This document shows, piece after piece, positions 63,560-64,000 of a stretch of 64,000 nt of DNA (position 1 is the stretch's first letter; each line of letters opens with the position of its first letter). This DNA is from Celeribacter sp. PS-C1 (lineage in GTDB: Bacteria; Pseudomonadota; Alphaproteobacteria; Rhodobacterales; Rhodobacteraceae), in the NCBI RefSeq assembly GCF_019429625.1, contig NZ_JAHXRW010000008.1, positions 1 to 64,000 of the forward strand. Reading direction: 5' to 3'. The position numbers and the translations under genes were made by a program. The notes under the pieces were generated by a model, which was given only the letters and a program-made list of their open reading frames with translations, was not told the origin of the DNA and ran no database searches.

Positions 63560-64000
63560 CCATGCCGCGCCATATCGCCGTTCTCGATGTCGGGAAAACC
63601 AACGCCAAGCTCGCGTTGGTCGATGCCGACAGCCTGACGGAAATCGCCGTCGTCACCCGTCCGAACACCGTTCTGGCGGGGCCTCCCTGGCCGCATTTCG
63701 ACCTTGAAGGGCATTGGGCGTTCTTTCTCGACCACCTCGCGGCATTCCATGAAAGCCACGGGATCGATGCGATTTCCGTCACCACGCATGGCGCCTCGGC
63801 AGTTTTGCTTGACGCTGAGGGCGAACTGGCTGCGCCGATGCTCGACTATGAGTATGACGGGCCGGACAGCCTCACCTCCGAATATGACGCGATCCGCCCG
63901 CAGTTTTCCGAGACCGGGTCTCCGCGCCTCGGCATGGGCCTGAACGTCGGTGCGCAGCTGTACTGGCAGTTCGAAACCGATCCGGGTCTCCGCGACCGCG
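63556..64000 (+). CDS. rhaK: Rhamnulokinase (FGGY family), N-terminal part, cut by the window edge
   Basis: The frame stays open from the ATG (overlapping the rhaM stop, ATGA) to the window end: 148 codons seen. [17 protein letters not shown] is the FGGY N-terminal phosphate motif and [14 protein letters not shown] the second block; LDYEYDGPD follows. It phosphorylates L-rhamnulose for RhaD. The gene order matches rhaSTPQ-U-K of rhizobia. The C-terminal two-thirds lie outside. Confidence 0.9.
   Translation, partial: MTMPRHIAVLDVGKTNAKLALVDADSLTEIAVVTRPNTVLAGPPWPHFDLEGHWAFFLDHLAAFHESHGIDAISVTTHGASAVLLDAEGELAAPMLDYEYDGPDSLTSEYDAIRPQFSETGSPRLGMGLNVGAQLYWQFETDPGLRDR

Overview
The window is dense, GC-rich alphaproteobacterial chromosome, most likely from the Rhodobacteraceae (Roseobacter group). 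The evidence is the gene content: a ChvE-GguAB sugar importer with a GbpR regulator, the alphaproteobacterial rhamnose locus (rhaI, fused aldolase/dehydrogenase rhaD, rhaRSTPQMK), a TRAP transporter, an extra rpoN, and many short operons with ATGA or TGATG gene overlaps. I see no tRNA, rRNA, CRISPR array, insertion sequence, integrase or phage gene. The window is a run of carbon-source uptake and catabolism modules. Two genes are cut by the edges: a thiolase on the left and rhamnulokinase on the right.

Region 1 (1-19.2 kb) is a sigma-54-controlled acyl-CoA catabolic island. It holds the end of a thiolase, a PAS/AAA+/Fis enhancer-binding protein, a second-type rpoN, and a plus-strand operon (DUF35 OB-fold protein, MaoC hydratase, two MmgE/PrpD proteins). 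A minus-strand operon follows whose enzymes match the cyclohexanecarboxylate route step by step: AliA-like ligase, AliB-like dehydrogenase, BadK-like hydratase, BadH-like dehydrogenase and BadI-like ring-opening hydrolase, then 3-hydroxyacyl-CoA dehydrogenase and a quinone-type reductase. A two-gene ABC importer (ATPase and permease, no binding protein) lies upstream of it. Each of the three operons is preceded by a sequence with the GG-N10-GC geometry of a -24/-12 promoter. An RpoN paralogue and its activator are therefore encoded beside their probable targets.

Region 2 (19.2-26.9 kb) has a small membrane protein, an AraC regulator with a cysteine-type alpha/beta hydrolase, and a gluconokinase-TRAP transporter operon divergent from a LacI-family regulator, with two identical perfect 14-bp palindromes between them.

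Region 3 (26.9-41 kb) is an oligopeptide-type ABC transporter mixed with three DadA/DAO-family flavoproteins, a short-chain dehydrogenase, a MarR regulator with phased half-sites upstream, and a GhrA-like 2-hydroxyacid dehydrogenase. The substrate is unknown; an opine-, D-amino-acid- or N-alkyl-amino-acid-like compound is plausible. A berberine-bridge-type flavin oxidase and a two-helix membrane protein follow.

Region 4 (41-53.7 kb) is one long operon, chvE-gguAB followed by sugar dehydrogenase, lactonase, sugar-acid dehydratase and two alternative lower branches. One branch is L-KDA dehydratase plus ketoglutarate-semialdehyde dehydrogenase, for L-arabinose. The other is dgoK plus dgoA, for D-galactose. 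GbpR is divergent.

Region 5 (54-64 kb) is the L-rhamnose locus, with a nested symmetric operator between rhaD and rhaR. A recurring design is a stem-loop directly after each of the four solute-binding-protein genes (dctP, the peptide-type binding protein, chvE, rhaS).
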